8,439 nucleotides of DNA from an uncultured Ruminococcus sp. (lineage in GTDB: Bacteria; Bacillota; Clostridia; Oscillospirales; CAG-272). The notes beneath the pieces were generated by a model that was not told the DNA's origin, made no database searches, and saw only the letters and a list, made by a program, of their open reading frames with translations. The translations under genes were made by a program, and so were the position numbers. The DNA lies in contig CADBPA010000080.1 in assembly GCA_902796505.1 (NCBI GenBank), positions 1-8,439 on the forward strand, written 5' to 3'. The first letter of the stretch is position 1. The number at the start of each line of letters is the position of its first letter. Shown one piece after another: positions 6,738 to 8,439 of this stretch.

Positions 6738-6747
6738 TTTTATAAAA
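6738..6747. promoter_or_regulatory. Perfect 10-bp AT palindrome between the divergent promoters
   Basis: TTTTATAAAA is its own reverse complement and lies five bases upstream of the forward -35 element, between the two divergent promoters. It could be an operator half or simply AT-rich promoter DNA; there is no second copy to support a binding site. Confidence 0.25.
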
Positions 6748-6752
6748 AGGGC

Positions 6753-6780
6753 TTGACAAATTTCCGTTTTGTGATAAAAT
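6753..6780 (+). promoter_or_regulatory. Promoter of the epimerase-like gene
   Basis: A perfect TTGACA (6753-6758) is followed after 16 bases by TAAAAT (6775-6780), preceded by TGa as an extended -10. Transcription would start near 6787. This rules out the in-frame ATG at 6779, which overlaps the -10, as the translation start and supports the ATG at 6815. Confidence 0.75.
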
Positions 6781-6814
6781 GAAAGTACCAAACAAAAGCG
6801 GAGGCACTTTGAAA

Positions 6815-7600
6815 ATGAAGATCGGGATCTGTATGCCGTTTGAAAAATATATAGACTTTTGCGCGCGCCGCCCGGAGGACGCGCCAGACTACTGCGAGGT
6901 CAACTGCGCGTCGATCGCGGGACTTCCGGACGGGGAATTTTTCGCCCTTCTGCGGAAGAAGGAAGAAAGCGGTGCCGTGATCTACAGCGCGAACGGGCTG
7001 GTGCCCTCCTCTGTGCGGCTGGTCGGTCCGGAAGCCGATGAGGCGGTGATCCGCGCCTATGCCGAAAAAGCCTTTTCTCGCCTTGCGGCGCTCGGAGTGG
7101 AAGTGGCGGTGCTCGGCTCTTCCGCGGCGAGGCGGATACCGGACGGATATGCGAAGGAGCGCGCGCTCGGAGAGCTTGCCTCCGCCGGGCGGATCTTCTC
7201 GGAGGCCGCGGAAAAATACCGGATCCGGATCGCGATCGAGCCGCTTCGCCGGCAGGAGGACAATATCGTCAACACGCTTGCCGACGGCGCCGCGCTCGTC
7301 CGGAGGATCGACCGGGAAAACGTCCGCCTTCTCGCCGATTTTTATCACGTGGAAGAGAACGGCGAGCCGCTCTCCGATATTTCGCGCTTTGCGGATCTTC
7401 TGATCCATTGCCATATCTGCAGCGTGCGCAGAGACGCTTTGCTCGATTCCGACTATCCCTTCGTCAAAGAGCGGTTTTCGGCGCTGCGCGCGGCAGGCTA
7501 CCGCGGCGGGATCTCCTTCGAGGGCGGTCTGCCGGAGGAAGAGCGGCTCGCCGGGACGGTGCGCCTTCTGCGCCGCGCGGCGGAGGAAGCCGGTCTATAA
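6815..7600 (+). CDS. Sugar phosphate isomerase/epimerase-like TIM-barrel protein
   Basis: From ATG 6815 the protein has 261 residues, the usual size for the xylose isomerase-like TIM-barrel (AP endonuclease 2) superfamily. Barrel-strand motifs with candidate metal ligands appear in order: IAIEPL (139-144, E142), LLADFYHVE (172-180, D175 and H178), LIHCHICS (196-203, H198 and H200) and GISFEGG (232-238, E236). This E-D-H-E pattern matches ketose 3-epimerases and inosose or hydroxypyruvate isomerases that bind a divalent metal; which reaction applies cannot be read from the sequence. The start is chosen because GGAGG (6800-6804) lies ten bases upstream and because an in-frame ATG at 6779 sits on the promoter -10. 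The gene diverges from the ROK-nagA operon across 183 bases, so a role in handling a related sugar is possible but only inferred. It ends directly against the convergent radical SAM gene. Confidence 0.85.
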   Translation: MKIGICMPFEKYIDFCARRPEDAPDYCEVNCASIAGLPDGEFFALLRKKEESGAVIYSANGLVPSSVRLVGPEADEAVIRAYAEKAFSRLAALGVEVAVLGSSAARRIPDGYAKERALGELASAGRIFSEAAEKYRIRIAIEPLRRQEDNIVNTLADGAALVRRIDRENVRLLADFYHVEENGEPLSDISRFADLLIHCHICSVRRDALLDSDYPFVKERFSALRAAGYRGGISFEGGLPEEERLAGTVRLLRRAAEEAGL

Positions 7601-8439
7601 TCCTTTTTTTCGATAGAATTTTCCCTGAACGAGGTCTTCCCGTTCCATCCTTTCGCGGATGGCGGCGAGGACTTCGTTTTTGTTTTTCGACCATTCCGGT
7701 GCGAGCAGAAGCCCGTCCGGGCAGTCTCCGGTCAGCCGGTGGATCACGGTATCCGGGCTTGTCCGCGAAAGAAGATCGCAGACCGCGCGGACGTATTCGT
7801 CTTTTCCGGGCGGCGTGTATTCGCCGCGGCGGAACATCCCGGCGAGCGCCGTCCCCTCCATCACGTAGAGCGAGTGGATCTTCAGCCCGAACAGGTCGAA
7901 GCCCGAAAGATAATCGGCGGTCGCGCGGATCTGCTCCTCGCTCTCGCCCGGCAGACCGACGATCAGATGCACGATCACCCGGAGTCCGCGCGCGGCGAGC
8001 AGGCGCATGGCGCGCTCGAAGGCGTCTCTGTGATAACCGCGCCGGATGCGGTCGGCGGTATCGTCGTTTGCCGTCTGCAGTCCGAGTTCCACCCAGACCT
8101 CGCAGCGGTCCTGATAGGAGGCGAGCAGGTCGGCGATCGCCTCGTCGATGCAGTCCGGTCGGGTGCCGACGTCGAAAACGCGGATGCGCGGATCGATCAG
8201 CGCGGCGTCATAGCGTGCGCGCAGGACCTCCGGCGGCGCGTAGGTGTTCGTGAAATTCTGAAAATAGAGGATGCAGTCGCCCGTCGTCGCCCGAAGGCCG
8301 CGCTCGACCTGCTCGCGGATGGACTTTGTCGGATCGAGATGCTCTCCCGCGCCGCGCTCGCCGCAGAAAATGCAGCCGCCGACGCCGCATCGGCCGTCCC
8401 GGTTCGGGCAGGTGAAGCCGCCGTCCACGCAGATCTTCC
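7595..8439 (-). CDS. YtqA/YhcC-type radical SAM protein (N-terminus off the window)
   Basis: The frame is open through the right edge, so the true start lies outside; the GTG at 8428 is internal, since KICVDGGFTCPNRDG crosses it as in the family's conserved entry. Residue numbers here count from that GTG. The iron-sulfur cluster cysteines are C7, C19 and C22 (CPNRDG then GGCIFC), the spacing of the TIGR01212 family. Other hallmarks are YFQNFTNTYAP (55-65), VGTRPDCI (87-94), WVELGLQTAND (112-122), HLIVGLPGE (154-162) and the C-terminal RLTGDCPDGLLLAPEWSKNK (231-250). These proteins cleave S-adenosylmethionine to make a radical. I know of no settled reaction; in Bacillus subtilis ytqA neighbours ytqB, a tRNA methyltransferase, so RNA modification is suspected. 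About 281 residues are visible of the usual 300 or so. Its TAG stop abuts the TAA of the epimerase gene with no spacer. Confidence 0.93.
   Translation of the reverse strand, partial: KICVDGGFTCPNRDGRCGVGGCIFCGERGAGEHLDPTKSIREQVERGLRATTGDCILYFQNFTNTYAPPEVLRARYDAALIDPRIRVFDVGTRPDCIDEAIADLLASYQDRCEVWVELGLQTANDDTADRIRRGYHRDAFERAMRLLAARGLRVIVHLIVGLPGESEEQIRATADYLSGFDLFGLKIHSLYVMEGTALAGMFRRGEYTPPGKDEYVRAVCDLLSRTSPDTVIHRLTGDCPDGLLLAPEWSKNKNEVLAAIRERMEREDLVQGKFYRKKGL

Noticed and set aside
6779..6814. Upstream in-frame ATG at 6779 as start of the epimerase-like gene
   Set aside because: It overlaps the -10 hexamer and precedes the expected transcription start. The ATG at 6815 has a GGAGG ten bases upstream and begins MKIGICMP, a normal first barrel strand.
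7575..7610. Terminator for the epimerase gene at the T-run 7604-7610
   Set aside because: Only a 4-5 bp weak stem (AGGA with TCCT) can form before the T-run, and the T-run is coding sequence for the convergent gene.
7408..8253. Plus-strand 281-codon open frame opposite the radical SAM gene
   Set aside because: Its translation is dominated by arginine, proline and serine, and the opposite strand encodes a clear radical SAM protein.

Overview
The window looks like a chromosomal segment of a GC-rich anaerobic Firmicute, probably a gut-associated member of the Clostridia. This is inferred from AAGGAGG-type ribosome binding sites, TTGaca/TATAAT promoters with extended -10 elements, a NagA next to a 459-residue ROK protein of clostridial type, and a large Sec-exported protein built from bacterial Ig-like (Big_2) domains and beta-helix repeats. 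No species can be named. The segment looks like ordinary chromosome: I see no tRNA, rRNA, CRISPR array, transposase or integrase.

Layout. (1) Positions 1-3186, minus strand: one uninterrupted 1062-codon reading frame for a secreted modular surface protein. It enters from its own strong promoter (3230-3258) and runs off the left edge, so its C-terminus is missing. The long forward-strand open frames over it are antisense shadows. (2) Positions 3187-3505: a gene-free stretch with that promoter, a tandem-hairpin terminator, and an unexplained second copy of a 35-bp piece of the neighbouring acetyltransferase gene. (3) 3506-3991, minus: a GNAT acetyltransferase. (4) 4089-6631, minus: a two-gene operon, a ROK-family sugar kinase followed 14 nt later by nagA, probably for amino-sugar use. 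It is driven by a promoter at 6664-6692 and ends in a hairpin at 4041-4081. (5) 6815-7600, plus: a TIM-barrel sugar isomerase/epimerase-type protein with its own divergent promoter. (6) 7595-8439, minus: a YtqA/YhcC-type radical SAM protein, cut at its N-terminus by the right edge, whose stop codon abuts the stop codon of the epimerase gene.

How they fit together. The ROK kinase and NagA are the natural pair for phosphorylating N-acetylated amino sugars and removing the acetyl group. NagB, the next enzyme, is not in this window. The divergent epimerase may act on a related sugar, but only position suggests that. The surface protein, acetyltransferase and radical SAM protein are separate transcription units with no evident link to the sugar genes. 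I do not see a clearly new multi-gene system. The most unusual items are the modular architecture of the surface protein, the duplicated 35-bp segment, and the uncharacterised N-terminal region and incomplete zinc motif of the ROK protein.
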